Part shown: one piece after another, positions 33,939 to 45,012 of the stretch
How the letters are laid out: each line of letters starts with the position of its first letter
How positions within the stretch are numbered: position 1 is the stretch's first letter
Origin: Cyanobium sp. Morenito 9A2
Lineage (GTDB): Bacteria > Cyanobacteriota > Cyanobacteriia > PCC-6307 > Cyanobiaceae
NCBI RefSeq assembly: GCF_024345575.1
Contig: NZ_JAGQBJ010000001.1
Span: 124,001-188,000, forward strand
DNA length: 64,000 bases
Direction of reading: 5' to 3'
Translations under genes and position numbers: made by a program
Notes under the pieces: model-generated
What the model was told of the DNA's origin: nothing
Database searches by the model: none
The model's input: only the letters and a program-made list of their open reading frames with translations

Positions 33939-34847
33939 ATGGCCGTGCGTCTCGATGGTCGCCAACTGGCGACGGCACTGGAAGAACGGCTGAAAACGAC
34001 GATCGCCGCAGGTCTGGAGCAGGCCGGGCGGCCCCCCGGTCTGGCGGTGCTGCGGGTGGGGGACGACCCCGCCAGCGGTGTCTATGTGGCCCACAAGGAG
34101 AAGGCCTGCGCACGGGTGGGCATCACCAGCCAGGGCGCCCATCTGGCCTCGGGCACGCCAGCGGCGGAGGTGGCGGCGGTGATCGCCCGGCTCAACGCCG
34201 ATCCAAGCGTGGACGGCATCCTGCTGCAGCTGCCCCTGCCGAAGGGTCTGGAGGAAGGTCCCCTGTTGGGCTTGATCGATCCGGAAAAGGACGCGGACGG
34301 TCTGCACACGCTCAACCTGGGGCGTCTGGCCAAGGGGGAGAACGGACCCCGCAGCTGCACCCCGGCTGGGGTGATGGCGCTGTTGCGAGAGGCTGGGATC
34401 CCGCTCGCCGGTGCCCGCGCGGTGGTGGTGGGCCGCAGCCTCCTGGTGGGGCAGCCCATGGCCCTGATGCTCCAGGCGGCCGACGCCACCGTGAGCATCG
34501 CCCACTCGCGCACACGGGATCTGGCCGAGCTCACGCGGCAGGCGGACGTGCTGGTGGTGGCGGCTGGCAGGCCCTTGCTGATCGGCGCCGAGCACGTGAA
34601 ACCCGGCGCGGTGGTGGTGGATGTGGGCATCCACCGGCTGCCCCCTGATCCTGCGGCGGGGCCCGGTGCCAGGGGCCGGCTCTGCGGCGATGTGCGCTAT
34701 GGGGAGGTGGAACCCTTTGCCGCGGCCATCACCCCGGTGCCCGGTGGCGTTGGCCCGATGACCGTGACGATGTTGCTGGTGAACACGGTGGTGGCCTGGG
34801 GCCGCCGCCACGGACTTGACAATCCGTTGGCGGATCTGGTGCCCTGA
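33939..34847 (+). CDS. folD: Bifunctional methylene-THF dehydrogenase / methenyl-THF cyclohydrolase
   Basis: A 302-residue cytosolic folate enzyme that interconverts 5,10-methylene- and 10-formyl-tetrahydrofolate with NADP. It has [16 protein letters not shown] with the catalytic lysine, [13 protein letters not shown], and the [12 protein letters not shown] nucleotide motif; [18 protein letters not shown] closes the chain. The upstream in-frame ATG at 33906 would add 11 residues of no family likeness, so I prefer 33939. It heads a rightward run with crtE, the DUF212 gene and the helicase. Confidence 0.93.
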   Translation: MAVRLDGRQLATALEERLKTTIAAGLEQAGRPPGLAVLRVGDDPASGVYVAHKEKACARVGITSQGAHLASGTPAAEVAAVIARLNADPSVDGILLQLPLPKGLEEGPLLGLIDPEKDADGLHTLNLGRLAKGENGPRSCTPAGVMALLREAGIPLAGARAVVVGRSLLVGQPMALMLQAADATVSIAHSRTRDLAELTRQADVLVVAAGRPLLIGAEHVKPGAVVVDVGIHRLPPDPAAGPGARGRLCGDVRYGEVEPFAAAITPVPGGVGPMTVTMLLVNTVVAWGRRHGLDNPLADLVP

Positions 34848-34898
34848 GGACTGAGTGCCGCCCCGCCTGAGAGAATCCGCCCCAGCGCGCAGGGACCC

Positions 34899-35801
34899 AT
34901 GACCGTGGCGGTGAGCACGAGCTTCGAATTCGCCGCCTACCTGGAGGCCGCCCGCCTGCGCGTCGAAGCGGCCCTCGACGTCTCCCTCGGCCCGGAACGG
35001 CCTGAATCGCTGCGGGAGGCGATGCGTTATTCACTGCTGGCGGGCGGCAAGCGCCTGCGGCCCATCCTGTGCCTGGCGGCCTGCGAACTGGCCGGTGGTG
35101 ACAGCGACCTGGCCCTGCCCACGGCGGTGGGCCTGGAGATGGTCCACACCATGTCGTTGATCCATGACGACCTGCCGGCCATGGACAACGACGACCTGCG
35201 CCGGGGCAGGCTCACCAACCACAAGGTGTTCGGCGAAGCCAACGCGATCCTGGCCGGCGATGCCCTGCTCACGCGGGCCTTCGAGATGGTGGCCCTGCGC
35301 AGCCCGGGGGTCCCCGCCGAGCGGCTGCTGGCGGTGGTGGGCGAGCTGTCGCTCGCCTCCGGCGCTCCGGGGCTGGTGGGGGGCCAGGTGGTGGATCTGG
35401 AGAGCGAGGGCAAGCAGGTGGATCTGGAGACCCTCGAATACATCCACCTGCACAAAACCGGCGCCCTGCTGCAGGCCTGCGTGCTCAGCGGCGCCCTGAT
35501 CGCCGGCGCCTCCGAGGAGCTGCTCACGGCCCTGCGCCGCTACGCTCGCGGCATTGGCCTGGCCTTCCAGATCATCGACGACATCCTGGATGTGACTGCC
35601 AGCAGCGAGGTGCTCGGCAAAACCGCCGGCAAGGATCTGACCGCCGACAAGACCACTTATCCCAAGTTGCTCGGCCTGGAGGAATCCCGTCAGCGGGCCG
35701 AGGCGCTGGTTGAGGAAGCCAAAACCGCCCTGGAGCCCTGGCTGGAACGTGCGCACCCCCTGCTCGCCCTGGCCGATTACATCACGAGCCGCGATCGATG
35801 A
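34899..35801 (+). CDS. crtE: Geranylgeranyl diphosphate synthase
   Basis: A 300-residue trans-prenyltransferase that builds C20 diphosphate from isopentenyl units for carotenoids, chlorophyll phytyl tails and quinones. The first aspartate-rich motif is in [17 protein letters not shown] and the second in [23 protein letters not shown] and [11 protein letters not shown] are further markers. Typical length. The stop overlaps the start of the DUF212 gene by four bases. It follows folD by 51 bases. Confidence 0.93.
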   Translation: MTVAVSTSFEFAAYLEAARLRVEAALDVSLGPERPESLREAMRYSLLAGGKRLRPILCLAACELAGGDSDLALPTAVGLEMVHTMSLIHDDLPAMDNDDLRRGRLTNHKVFGEANAILAGDALLTRAFEMVALRSPGVPAERLLAVVGELSLASGAPGLVGGQVVDLESEGKQVDLETLEYIHLHKTGALLQACVLSGALIAGASEELLTALRRYARGIGLAFQIIDDILDVTASSEVLGKTAGKDLTADKTTYPKLLGLEESRQRAEALVEEAKTALEPWLERAHPLLALADYITSRDR

Positions 35802-36331
35802 TCGCCCTGCTCGACAACGGCGTGCTGGTCTGGGCGCTCATCGCCTGCGGCCTGGCCCAGCTCTCCAAGTTGCTGATTGAGCTGGTGATGCACCGGCGCT
35901 GGAGGCCAGCGGTGCTGATCGAAACCGGCGGCATGCCCTCGAGTCATGCGGCCCTGATCACCGGCGCCGCCGCCGGCATCGGCTGGGAGCTGGGCTGGGG
36001 CGATCCCCTCTTCGCCCTGGCGTCCACCCTCGCCTTCATCGTGCTCTACGACGCCAGCGGCGTGCGCCGGGCCGCCGGGCAGATCGCCGCCCGCGTCAAC
36101 GATCTGCCCGATGGTCTTTGGGAGGTTCGGCCCGTGGGCGGCCTGGACCCCCTGGAGCGGGCGAACCCACCCGAGCCGATCTTCAAGCCCCTCAAGGAAA
36201 ACCTGGGCCACACACGTTTTGAAGTGCTCGCGGGCAGCCTGCTGGGCCCGGCGATCGCCCTCACGGGACTGGCCCTGGTGGGCACCCCCCTGCGGATCGC
36301 CCAGGGGTTGGGTTGGCTGCCCCTGGCCTGA
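35798..36331 (+). CDS. Divergent PAP2 (DUF212) membrane protein
   Basis: A 177-residue membrane protein related to acid phosphatase/vanadium haloperoxidases. It has [17 protein letters not shown], the [15 protein letters not shown] motif and [16 protein letters not shown], all standard for DUF212. In plants and cyanobacteria it is almost always found next to GGPP synthase or folD, as here. Lipid or prenyl phosphatase activity is inferred, not shown. The ATG at 35798 overlaps the crtE stop by four bases. Confidence 0.88.
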   Translation: MIALLDNGVLVWALIACGLAQLSKLLIELVMHRRWRPAVLIETGGMPSSHAALITGAAAGIGWELGWGDPLFALASTLAFIVLYDASGVRRAAGQIAARVNDLPDGLWEVRPVGGLDPLERANPPEPIFKPLKENLGHTRFEVLAGSLLGPAIALTGLALVGTPLRIAQGLGWLPLA

Positions 36332-37794
36332 ACTCCGGCGGGGGCGTTCTCCCTCTGGGCCCCCTGACCAGCGGCCAGCGGGCGGCGGCGGAGGCTTTCG
36401 CCCTCTGGTTGGCTGCCCCGGCCGATGGCTCGCCCTTCGTGCTCAGTGGCGCCGCCGGCACCGGCAAGACCTTCCTCTCGATCGCCTTTCTGGCCCAGGC
36501 GGAGGCCGCCGGGCTCTGCTGGACCGTGGTCGCGCCCACCCACAAGGCCGTCGGAGTGGTGAAGGAGCAGCTGGAGCGGGCCGGCCTGCGACCCACCTGG
36601 TTCCCGTCGACGATCCACCGGCTGTTGCGGCTCAAGCTCAAGCGCGAACGGGACCGGGAGCGCTGCGAGGAGACCGAGCAGACCGCCGGGGCCCTGGAGC
36701 ACCTGGGGCTGGTGCTGGTTGATGAGGCCTCGATGGTGGACAGCTCGCTGCTGGAGATCACCCTGCGCTGCGCCCACCCCTTCCAGACCAAGCTGGTGTT
36801 CGTGGGCGATCCAGCCCAGTTGCCCCCCGTGGGGGAGGCCAGCAGCCCCGTGTTCGCTCTCAGCCGCCGGGCCGGCTGCGAGTTGCAGGAAGTGGTGCGT
36901 CACCAGGGGCCGGTGCTGCGGCTGGCCGACGGCCTGCGCCGGGGGCAGCTGCCCTGCCAGCTGCCCCCGTTGGGGCCGGCGCTGCTCCGCCCCGAAGGTC
37001 TGGTGGCCGTGCTCAGCAAGGGTGACTGGCTCCAGGCGGCCCAGGCGGCCCTGCGGGTTGGCGCCGACCTGGACGAACCGGATCACGCCAGGATACTTTG
37101 CTACACCAATCGCTCGCTGGAGGCGCTTGTGCCCCTGGCGCGGCGCGCCATCCACGGGGAGATGGCCGACCAGCTGCCGGTGCTGCCCGGGGAGGTGCTG
37201 ATCACGCGCTCGGCGGTGATGGCCCCCGCCTGCCGCGAGGGAGCGGAGGGGGGCGAGGAACCGGATCTGGTGCTGGGCTCCAACCGGGAGCTGGTGGTGC
37301 GGGATGTGACCCCTGAGCGCTGCGACCTGGCCGAGTTCGGGGTGGGGCGTGATCTGGGCCTCGATGGGGGGGCGCCCGTGATCGAGACGCTCGTGGTCCA
37401 GGTGGAGTCGGGAGAAACCCAGCTGGGTCTGAGGCTCCTGCCCCCCCTGGGCAGCTGGGCCCGGGCCCAGCTGGAGGCGGTGCTGAACCGCCTGCGCAGC
37501 CAGGCGCGGGAGGCGGGCCCACAGGACGGGAGGGGCCTGTGGCGCCGTTTCTTTCTGGTGCGCGATGCCTTCGCCTCCCTGGGTCCGGCGGCTGTGCTCA
37601 CCGTGCACCGCAGCCAGGGCAGCAGCTTTGGGGAGGTGTTCGTGGAGCGTGATGTGTTCTGGCCCGCCGATCCGGTGCTGCGCCGCCAGCTCGTCTACGT
37701 GGCCGTCAGCCGTGCCCGCCGGGGGGTGACGTTGATGGGGGCCAGCGGGTCGCCGGCGGAGCGGGAGCGCTGGCAGCGCTGGCTGGAGGACTAG
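36313..37794 (+). CDS. ATP-dependent RecD-like DNA helicase
   Basis: A 493-residue superfamily 1 helicase. It has Walker A GAAGTGKTFLS (about residue 46), Walker B LVLVDEASMVD, motif III VFVGDPAQLPPVGE, and the UvrD-like C-terminal motifs TVHRSQGSSFGEVF and VYVAVSRARRGV. Relatives include RecD2/Dda-type 5'-3' helicases. The first start is a TTG at 36313, overlapping the DUF212 gene by 19 bases; the true start may be a little further in, since the domain begins at PLTSGQRAAAEAF. It ends four bases inside the convergent GAP-family gene. Confidence 0.87.
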   Translation: MAAPGLNSGGGVLPLGPLTSGQRAAAEAFALWLAAPADGSPFVLSGAAGTGKTFLSIAFLAQAEAAGLCWTVVAPTHKAVGVVKEQLERAGLRPTWFPSTIHRLLRLKLKRERDRERCEETEQTAGALEHLGLVLVDEASMVDSSLLEITLRCAHPFQTKLVFVGDPAQLPPVGEASSPVFALSRRAGCELQEVVRHQGPVLRLADGLRRGQLPCQLPPLGPALLRPEGLVAVLSKGDWLQAAQAALRVGADLDEPDHARILCYTNRSLEALVPLARRAIHGEMADQLPVLPGEVLITRSAVMAPACREGAEGGEEPDLVLGSNRELVVRDVTPERCDLAEFGVGRDLGLDGGAPVIETLVVQVESGETQLGLRLLPPLGSWARAQLEAVLNRLRSQAREAGPQDGRGLWRRFFLVRDAFASLGPAAVLTVHRSQGSSFGEVFVERDVFWPADPVLRRQLVYVAVSRARRGVTLMGASGSPAERERWQRWLED

Positions 37795-38477
37795 CTCAGC
37801 CGCAAGCCCTCGATCCCCTGCCAGCCCAGGTAGCCCGCCAGCACCAGGCTCAGGCCCCCCACCACCAGATCGCCGCGGGCATAGAGCGTGTCCTTGGCCC
37901 GCTGCAACAGCGGCAGCACGCCGTCCCGCCCCACCACCACCAGGGCCAGGGGCAACAGCAGCAACAGGCTGGCCGAGAAGGTGAACACCCCCGTGGCCAA
38001 CCACTCCTGGCCGCGGCTCAGACCCGCCGCCAGCAGGCTGCCGGCGGCCTTGGCCGCCAAAAACAGATCATCGGGACTGACCACTTCGATGGCGGCCGCC
38101 GCCCCGATCAGCAGCGGCAGGGGTAGGCCCACCAGCCGGTCAAGGGTGCGCGTCCAGCCCGGCGGCCCATCGCCCTCCTCACGGCGATGCAGCAGTTCGT
38201 TAAGCCCCAGGGCCAGCAGGGCACCGGCGGCCAGCAGGTCGAGGCCCGTGCGGTGATCCGTGCCCTTGTCCATGCTCAGCAGCAGCCCATGGCCGACGGT
38301 GAGCAGCGCGGCGGTGAGCAGGGCGATGGTCACGATCCAGCCCATCACGAACCATCCCCCCCGCTGCAGGGGCCTGGGGCCCAGCAGCAGCAGCAGCAGC
38401 AGACCGATGTGAATCGGGCTGAAGCTGATGCCGGCGCCGTAGACGAACAGTTCGCCCCAGAGCTTCGGATCGATCAT
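37791..38477 (-). CDS. GAP-family (sulfolipid-1-addressing-like) membrane protein
   Basis: A 228-residue protein with six membrane helices. It has FSPIHIGLLLLLLLGPRPL at the start and AAAIEVVSPDDLFLAAKAAG in the middle, as in the GAP/Sap family of LysE-like membrane proteins, one of which helps export a mycobacterial glycolipid. The cyanobacterial substrate is unknown. It starts at an ATG at 38477, only 14 bases from the start of the divergent COQ4-like gene. Confidence 0.75.
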   Translation of the reverse strand: MIDPKLWGELFVYGAGISFSPIHIGLLLLLLLGPRPLQRGGWFVMGWIVTIALLTAALLTVGHGLLLSMDKGTDHRTGLDLLAAGALLALGLNELLHRREEGDGPPGWTRTLDRLVGLPLPLLIGAAAAIEVVSPDDLFLAAKAAGSLLAAGLSRGQEWLATGVFTFSASLLLLLPLALVVVGRDGVLPLLQRAKDTLYARGDLVVGGLSLVLAGYLGWQGIEGLRLS

Positions 38478-38491
38478 GGGGGGATGCTTCA

Positions 38492-39226
38492 GTGCCCCTA
38501 TTCCAACCCAACGCCCCCATGGCCCGGCTGAAGGAAGTGCTCAGGGCCGCCCGCAGCGCCCAGATCCTCGGGGCGATCAGCCGCAGTGGCGGCGCCCTCG
38601 ACAGCATCGCCGACCTGGTCGACAACTTTCTCGACAGCGAGGCGATGGCGCTCAGCGTCGAGCGCTTTCGCCTCCTGCCAGGAGGCGCTGAACTGCTGGC
38701 GGAGCGACCGGTGCCGGTGGTGCCCAACCTGGATGTCCTGCTGGAGTTGCCCGCCGGCAGCCTGGGGCACACCTACGCCCTGGTGATCAAGGCCCTGGGT
38801 TATGACCCGGATTTCGCCCGGCCCAGGCCGGTCGACAGCGAAGCCGGCTGGCTCACCCAGCGCATCGCTACCACCCACGATGTACACCATGTGATCAGTG
38901 GCTTCGGGCCCCTCGGGGAGGGGGAAAACGGCGTGCTGGCGATCACCGCCACCCAGATCGGTTACCCCGCTTTCGTGGTGCTCAACATCGCCGCCGGCTT
39001 CGCCAGCGTCCGCTTCCACCCCGAACGCCTGGAGCTGGTGAACCACGCGATCGCCCGGGGCTCGGCCATGGGCCTGAGCGCCGCGCCCCTGTGCGCCCAG
39101 CGCTGGGAGGAGGGCTGGGATCGCCCCGTGCACGCATGGCGCCGTCAACTGGGAGTCAGTGATCCGGTGATTACCGAGAGCTACAGCCTCGCCCACCGCC
39201 TTCCGGAGCTGGGCATCGACTGCTGA
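38492..39226 (+). CDS. COQ4-family protein
   Basis: A 244-residue alpha-helical protein of the COQ4 family. Eukaryotic COQ4 binds metal and acts in ubiquinone synthesis. The family metal site H-D-x-x-H-(x11)-E is fully present in HDVHHVISGFGPLGEGE. LGYDPDFARPRPVD and ITATQIGYPAFVVLN are further conserved segments. Cyanobacteria make plastoquinone rather than ubiquinone, so the substrate is open. The start could be the GTG at 38492 or the ATG at 38519. The 3' end overlaps cobB by 46 bases. Confidence 0.8.
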   Translation: MPLFQPNAPMARLKEVLRAARSAQILGAISRSGGALDSIADLVDNFLDSEAMALSVERFRLLPGGAELLAERPVPVVPNLDVLLELPAGSLGHTYALVIKALGYDPDFARPRPVDSEAGWLTQRIATTHDVHHVISGFGPLGEGENGVLAITATQIGYPAFVVLNIAAGFASVRFHPERLELVNHAIARGSAMGLSAAPLCAQRWEEGWDRPVHAWRRQLGVSDPVITESYSLAHRLPELGIDC

Positions 39227-40686
39227 GCGCGGGCGGCGGCTGCCAGCCGGGCGGGAAGCGCCGGGCAGCCGGCCCAGTGGAGGTGCAGCCAACTGGCGTG
39301 CAGCCGGGGCGTGCCCCAACCCTCGAGGCGGCGGGGGGAGCCCCAGCCCTCCAGTTCCCAGAGGGGCTTCAGGGCCGTTTCCCCCGCTCCAGCCTGCCCC
39401 CCCGGCGCAGCCAGCGGAGCGCCCCCGGCGTCCCGCAACTCCCAACGGTGAAACTCGTGGCCGCGGAGGCGTTCGCCGCGCCGCACCAGGAGACCATCGC
39501 CGCGAGCGCTGGCCTCGCGGTAGCCCAGATCGAGGGGCCCCCGGCGGGCCCTGAAGGGCAGCACCCCGGCCATGGCGTGGCCGGCTCCCACTGGATCCTC
39601 CAGGTGGGAGCCCAGCAGCAGCAGGCCACCGCATTCGGCATAGATCGGCAGCCCAGCAGCGGCGGCGGCCCTGAGCGCTCCCAGGCTGCGGCGGCAGGCG
39701 GCGAGCTCGGCGGCGTGCAGCTCCGGATAGCCCCCGGGCAGGATCAAGGCCTGGGTGCCGCTGGGCAGGGGCTCATCCGCCAGGGGGCTCCAGAGCCGCA
39801 CCTGGAGCCCCACCGCCTCCAGCAACTCAAGCGCCTCCGGGTAACGGAAGTGGAAGGCCCCGTCACTGGCCATCGCCACCGGCACCGGCGCGCGCCCATG
39901 GGGCGCTTCAGGGGCTGGATCTGTGGCAGAGGCCGCCTGCGACTCCAAATCGTGACGCCCCGGTTGCAGGCACCAGCGAATGGGATCGACCGTGCCGGCG
40001 GCCGGGGGCGGCGGTGCCTCCAGCAGGGGCCAGAGCCGCTCCAGATCCAGGTGCTGTTCCGCGAGGGCGGCCCAGCCCTCCAGGCGTTCGTCCAGATCCA
40101 AGAGCTCGTGGGCGGGCAGCAGCCCCAGGTGGCGTGAGGGCAGGCAGAGGGATTCGTGGCGGGGCAGCACCCCCAGCAGGGGGACGGCGATGGAAGCGAG
40201 CGCTTCCGCCAGCAGTGCCTGGTGCCGCGGGGTGCTGACCCCGTTGAGGACCACCCCCGCCATGGCCACGGCCGGGTCGTGGTCACGGAAGCCGCGCACC
40301 AGCGCCGCCACCGAACCCGCCTGGCGGCTGGCCTCCACCACCAGCACCACGGGCAGCTGCAGCTGCACGGCCACGGCGGCGGAGCTGCCGGCGCTGCTGG
40401 GGCCGCGGCCATCGAACAGCCCCATCACCCCCTCCACCAGGGCCAGCTCGGCCTGGCTGCCATAGCCCTCGAAGCATCGGTGCACCCAGGCCTCGCCGCA
40501 GAGCAGGGGGTCAAGGTTGCGGCAGCTGCGGCCACTCACCCGGGCGAGCAGCTGGGGGTCCAGGAAGTCAGGGCCCACCTTGAAGGTCTGAATCGATTGG
40601 CCACGGCGGCGGGCCAGGGCCGCCAGGGCCAGGCTGAGGAGGGTCTTGCCGCTACCGCTGGTGGGAGCCGCGATCAGACAGGCCAT
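39181..40686 (-). CDS. cobB: Cobyrinic acid a,c-diamide synthase
   Basis: A 501-residue ATP- and glutamine-dependent amidase of cobalamin (pseudo-B12) synthesis. The N-terminal ATPase domain has APTSGSGKTLLSLALA, KVGPDFLDPQLL and LVEGVMGLFDG. The C-terminal glutaminase domain has ALILPGGYPELHA with the catalytic cysteine in YAECGGLLLLG and the late HEFHRW segment. CbiA versus CobB variants cannot be told apart. Start at ATG 40686, 20 bases after the opcA stop. Confidence 0.92.
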   Translation of the reverse strand: MACLIAAPTSGSGKTLLSLALAALARRRGQSIQTFKVGPDFLDPQLLARVSGRSCRNLDPLLCGEAWVHRCFEGYGSQAELALVEGVMGLFDGRGPSSAGSSAAVAVQLQLPVVLVVEASRQAGSVAALVRGFRDHDPAVAMAGVVLNGVSTPRHQALLAEALASIAVPLLGVLPRHESLCLPSRHLGLLPAHELLDLDERLEGWAALAEQHLDLERLWPLLEAPPPPAAGTVDPIRWCLQPGRHDLESQAASATDPAPEAPHGRAPVPVAMASDGAFHFRYPEALELLEAVGLQVRLWSPLADEPLPSGTQALILPGGYPELHAAELAACRRSLGALRAAAAAGLPIYAECGGLLLLGSHLEDPVGAGHAMAGVLPFRARRGPLDLGYREASARGDGLLVRRGERLRGHEFHRWELRDAGGAPLAAPGGQAGAGETALKPLWELEGWGSPRRLEGWGTPRLHASWLHLHWAGCPALPARLAAAARAQQSMPSSGRRWARL

Positions 40687-40706
40687 GGCCGCGGCTCAGC
40701 AAGCCC

Positions 40707-42017
40707 TCACTGCGGCAGCAGCTTGGCAGCCAGAGGCGCCGCCGCCGCCAGCAGCGGGTTGGTGGTGTCGTGGCCGCCCCCGAGCAACCGCGCCATCTCC
40801 ATCTCCTCGCTCTCGTTCGGCAGGGGCACCAGCTCCTCCACCAGCTGCATCGTCGCCACCCCGCCGGACTCCAGGCGCATGCACCCCCCCGATTCGGAGC
40901 AGAGGATCACGCACAGGGGCGGCTGGCCTTCAGGGGCGCAGATCAAACGCAGTCCCACCAGGGCTCCGGGATGGGCCTTGGGCGCCCCCACCGGCACGGG
41001 CATCATCCGCAGCTGCACGCTGTCGCCATCGGTGCGCTGGAACTCGGCGCCGACACCATCGCCCTCCGGGTTCCCCGTGGGGATCAAGTAGCTGCTCTGG
41101 AAATGCCAGCCGAGCCGGTCGGCGATCCAGGCCGCCAGCAGCAGCCCCTTGACCGGGTGGTTGCCCTCCACGTCGATGTCCAGTTGGACCACCCGGCTGA
41201 GCGCCCCCTGACGGCTCGGGGGATCGAACACCATCGCCAGGGATTCCCGCCAGCTGCGCAGCCGTAGCCAGTTGAGATCGTTGACCGACTGGCCGGTCTC
41301 GATCCGCTCCACCAACAGATCGAGGCAGCGGCGGGGGGTTCCGATCGAACTGTCCACCACCAGGCGCCGGGGGGGGGTGGCCAACCCCTCCAGCAGCTCC
41401 GGCGATTCATCGAGGGAGCCGTTCCACCACACCCAGCAGGGCAGGTCGTCGGGGATCAGGGGCTGAAGCATGGCCAGCCCCTTGCCCACCGCCCCCATGC
41501 CGCCGCGCAGCACCAGCACATCGCCGCAGGCCTCACCTCGGCTGCCGTGTTGCTCTTCCGGCAGGGGGCAGTAGGCCGCCACCAGGGTCTCCAGAGGGGC
41601 ATCGGCCGCCAGGGTGGGGGCCAGGGTGATCAGGCGCCGGGGCTGGTGGGCACTGATCGCACGGTCCACGAACTGCCCGCGCAGATCCTCCGTGGAGTGG
41701 TGGCCGGGCAGGGAGCCCAGGGCCCAGGTGAGTTCCGGGGCGGAGGGGGCGGTGAAGGGAGGCAGACCACACGCCCCCACGGCGGCCCGGGCGGCCTCCA
41801 GGACCTCGTCGCTGAGCAGGCCGCTGATCGGGCCATCCAGTCGCCCGATGCGAATCAGTTGCTGCTCCAGCCAGGAGGGTTCCCAGACCACCAGGGTGAA
41901 GGTGACGGCCCCTCCACCGGCCTCGGCCAGCTCCTTGCTCCAGAGGCTGTCGAGGTAGCTGGGCACATCCTGCGGCGGCAGTTCAAGCGGAGCCTGGAGG
42001 GTGAGCTGGGGGGCCAT
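40707..42017 (-). CDS. opcA: Glucose-6-phosphate dehydrogenase assembly protein OpcA
   Basis: A 436-residue cytosolic protein that activates and helps redox control of glucose-6-phosphate dehydrogenase in cyanobacteria. The DDLPCWVWWNGSLDESPELL block and RRLVVDSSIGTPRRCLDLL, followed by WLRLRSWRESLAMVFDPP, are recognisable OpcA segments. It lies 76 bases downstream of zwf in the same direction, the standard cyanobacterial arrangement, and would be expressed with it at night. Confidence 0.93.
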   Translation of the reverse strand: MAPQLTLQAPLELPPQDVPSYLDSLWSKELAEAGGGAVTFTLVVWEPSWLEQQLIRIGRLDGPISGLLSDEVLEAARAAVGACGLPPFTAPSAPELTWALGSLPGHHSTEDLRGQFVDRAISAHQPRRLITLAPTLAADAPLETLVAAYCPLPEEQHGSRGEACGDVLVLRGGMGAVGKGLAMLQPLIPDDLPCWVWWNGSLDESPELLEGLATPPRRLVVDSSIGTPRRCLDLLVERIETGQSVNDLNWLRLRSWRESLAMVFDPPSRQGALSRVVQLDIDVEGNHPVKGLLLAAWIADRLGWHFQSSYLIPTGNPEGDGVGAEFQRTDGDSVQLRMMPVPVGAPKAHPGALVGLRLICAPEGQPPLCVILCSESGGCMRLESGGVATMQLVEELVPLPNESEEMEMARLLGGGHDTTNPLLAAAAPLAAKLLPQ

Positions 42018-42093
42018 GGCGGAAGAAAGCGAAGGGCGGCAGAGCCGGTCGGGCGGGATCAGGGGCTAGGGGCTGGTGCTCAGGCGCCCGTCC

Positions 42094-43617
42094 CTAGGGG
42101 CGACGCCACATCAGGCCGTCGTCGGCGAGCAGGTTGTCGGCGGCGCCGGGCCCCCAGGTGCCGGCCTCATAGGTGTGGATCGGCAGCAGGGCCGGGTTGT
42201 CCTCGATCAGCTCCAGCAGTGGGGTGTAGAGGCGCCAGGCCGCCTCCACCTCATCGCCGCGGGTGAACAGGGTGGGATCCCCCAGCATCGCGTCCGCCAA
42301 CAGGCGCACATAGCCCTCATCGGAGGGCTCCCCAAAGGATTCGTCGTAGGAAAACTGCATGTCGACCGGGCGGCTGCGCATGCCCGAACCCGGCGCCTTG
42401 ACTTCGAAGAGGAACTCCGCCCCTTCATCGGGCTGAATGCGCAGGATCAACTGGTTGGCCGTCGGACTGCCTCCGGCGGCATCGAACAGGTGCACGGGTG
42501 CCTCGCGGAAGGTGAGGACCACTTCGCTCGTCCGTTTCGGCAGCCGCTTGCCCGTGCGCAGATAGAAGGGGACCCCCTGCCAGCGCCAGTTGTCGATGAA
42601 GAGCTTCATGGCCACATAGGTTTCCGTGGTGCTCTGGGGATTCACGCCCGGTTCCTCCCGGTACCCGACCACGGGGTTCACGGCGCTGCCGCCGCGGCCG
42701 TACTGGGCGCGCACGCAGCACTTCCAGGGTTCCTCCTCATTCGCCAGGCGGGCGGCCTGCAGCACCTTCGCTTTCTCGTTGCGGATCGCCTCGGGGTCAA
42801 AGCGTCCCGGGGCTTCCATGGTGGTGAGGGCGAGCATCTGGGTGAGGTGGTTCTGCACCATGTCCCGCAGGGCGCCGGAATCCTCGTAGTACCCGGCCCG
42901 CTCCTCCACCCCCACGGTTTCAGCCGCGGTGATCTGGACGTTGGCAATGAAATTGCGGTTCCAGATCGGCTCGAAGATCGTGTTAGCGAAGCGCAGCACC
43001 AGGATGTTCTGGACCGTTTCCTTGCCCAGGTAGTGGTCGATGCGGAAGACCTGGTTCTCCTGGCCGGCGGCCTGCACCACCCGGTTGAGTTGCTGGGCGC
43101 TGCCGTAGTCGCGGCCAAAGGGCTTTTCGATCACGACCCGGCTGCGGGTGGGGTCCTTGAGCAGGCCGGCGGCCGCCAGGGAGCGGCAACCGCTGCCGTA
43201 GAAGGCCGGCGACACCGAGAGATAAAAGGTGCGGTTGCCTCGGGTGGCGCGCTGGCGGTCGATGACCTCCAGGCGGGTGCCGAGCCGCACCACATCGGCC
43301 GGCTGCTCCAGATCGACCGGTTCGTAGAACAGGCAGCCTTCGAACTGGGCCCAGGCGCTCTGGTGCTGCTCAATCTCATCGGCGAGAGCCTCGGCCATGC
43401 GCCGACGGAACTCCTCATCGCTCCAGGGGCGCCGGGCACACCCGAGGATGGCGAACTCGCTGGGCAGCCGCCGCTGGCGGAACAGCTCGAAGAGCGCCGG
43501 GATCAGCTTGCGGTGGGTGAGGTCACCACTGGCCCCGAAGATCACAAGGCACTGGGGAGCGATCACGCGCTCCTGGCGCAGGCCGACCCGCAAGGGATTC
43601 GTGTGGCTGACGGTCAT
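42094..43617 (-). CDS. zwf: Glucose-6-phosphate 1-dehydrogenase
   Basis: A 507-residue NADP enzyme, first step of the oxidative pentose phosphate pathway. It has FGASGDLTHRKLIPAL for NADP, the substrate site FRIDHYLGKETVQN, and IEKPFGRDYGSAQQL. The start at 43617 (MTVSHTNPLRVGLRQER) was preferred to 43662 because the family begins there. The petH terminator lies in the 204-base gap upstream, so zwf has its own promoter there; I could not pick boxes with confidence. Confidence 0.95.
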   Translation of the reverse strand: MTVSHTNPLRVGLRQERVIAPQCLVIFGASGDLTHRKLIPALFELFRQRRLPSEFAILGCARRPWSDEEFRRRMAEALADEIEQHQSAWAQFEGCLFYEPVDLEQPADVVRLGTRLEVIDRQRATRGNRTFYLSVSPAFYGSGCRSLAAAGLLKDPTRSRVVIEKPFGRDYGSAQQLNRVVQAAGQENQVFRIDHYLGKETVQNILVLRFANTIFEPIWNRNFIANVQITAAETVGVEERAGYYEDSGALRDMVQNHLTQMLALTTMEAPGRFDPEAIRNEKAKVLQAARLANEEEPWKCCVRAQYGRGGSAVNPVVGYREEPGVNPQSTTETYVAMKLFIDNWRWQGVPFYLRTGKRLPKRTSEVVLTFREAPVHLFDAAGGSPTANQLILRIQPDEGAEFLFEVKAPGSGMRSRPVDMQFSYDESFGEPSDEGYVRLLADAMLGDPTLFTRGDEVEAAWRLYTPLLELIEDNPALLPIHTYEAGTWGPGAADNLLADDGLMWRRP

Positions 43618-43773
43618 GGGCGCGGGATCGCTGGAAGCGTGCCCCTGGTTTAACCACGACAAGCCGGCTCACACCGCCGACCAGGGCCCAAATCCGCCTT
43701 TGTGTGGAATCCGCCAAACGCCAGCGCCGCCCTGGAGCCGACCGCCACCCTGCGGCGAGGCCGCCAAAGCCAT

Positions 43774-43797
43774 GAAAAAGCCCGCCAAAGGCGGGCT
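43774..43797 (-). terminator. Intrinsic terminator of petH
   Basis: In the petH direction the sequence is AGCCCGCC, TTT loop, GGCGGGCT, followed by TTTT. A compact eight-base-pair GC stem and T run starting 25 bases after the petH stop is a textbook rho-independent terminator. Confidence 0.88.
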
Positions 43798-43821
43798 GAA
43801 GCTGCCGAGCTCAGGACGACC

Positions 43822-45012
<1,191 letters not shown>

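Noticed and set aside
31603-33993. 796-codon plus-strand open frame opposite the PgpH-like gene
   Set aside because: It is Gln/His/Gly-rich with no domain and mirrors a clear membrane phosphodiesterase on the other strand; a GC-driven shadow.
42076-43653. 525-codon plus-strand open frame
   Set aside because: Exact antisense shadow of zwf, whose motifs are unambiguous.
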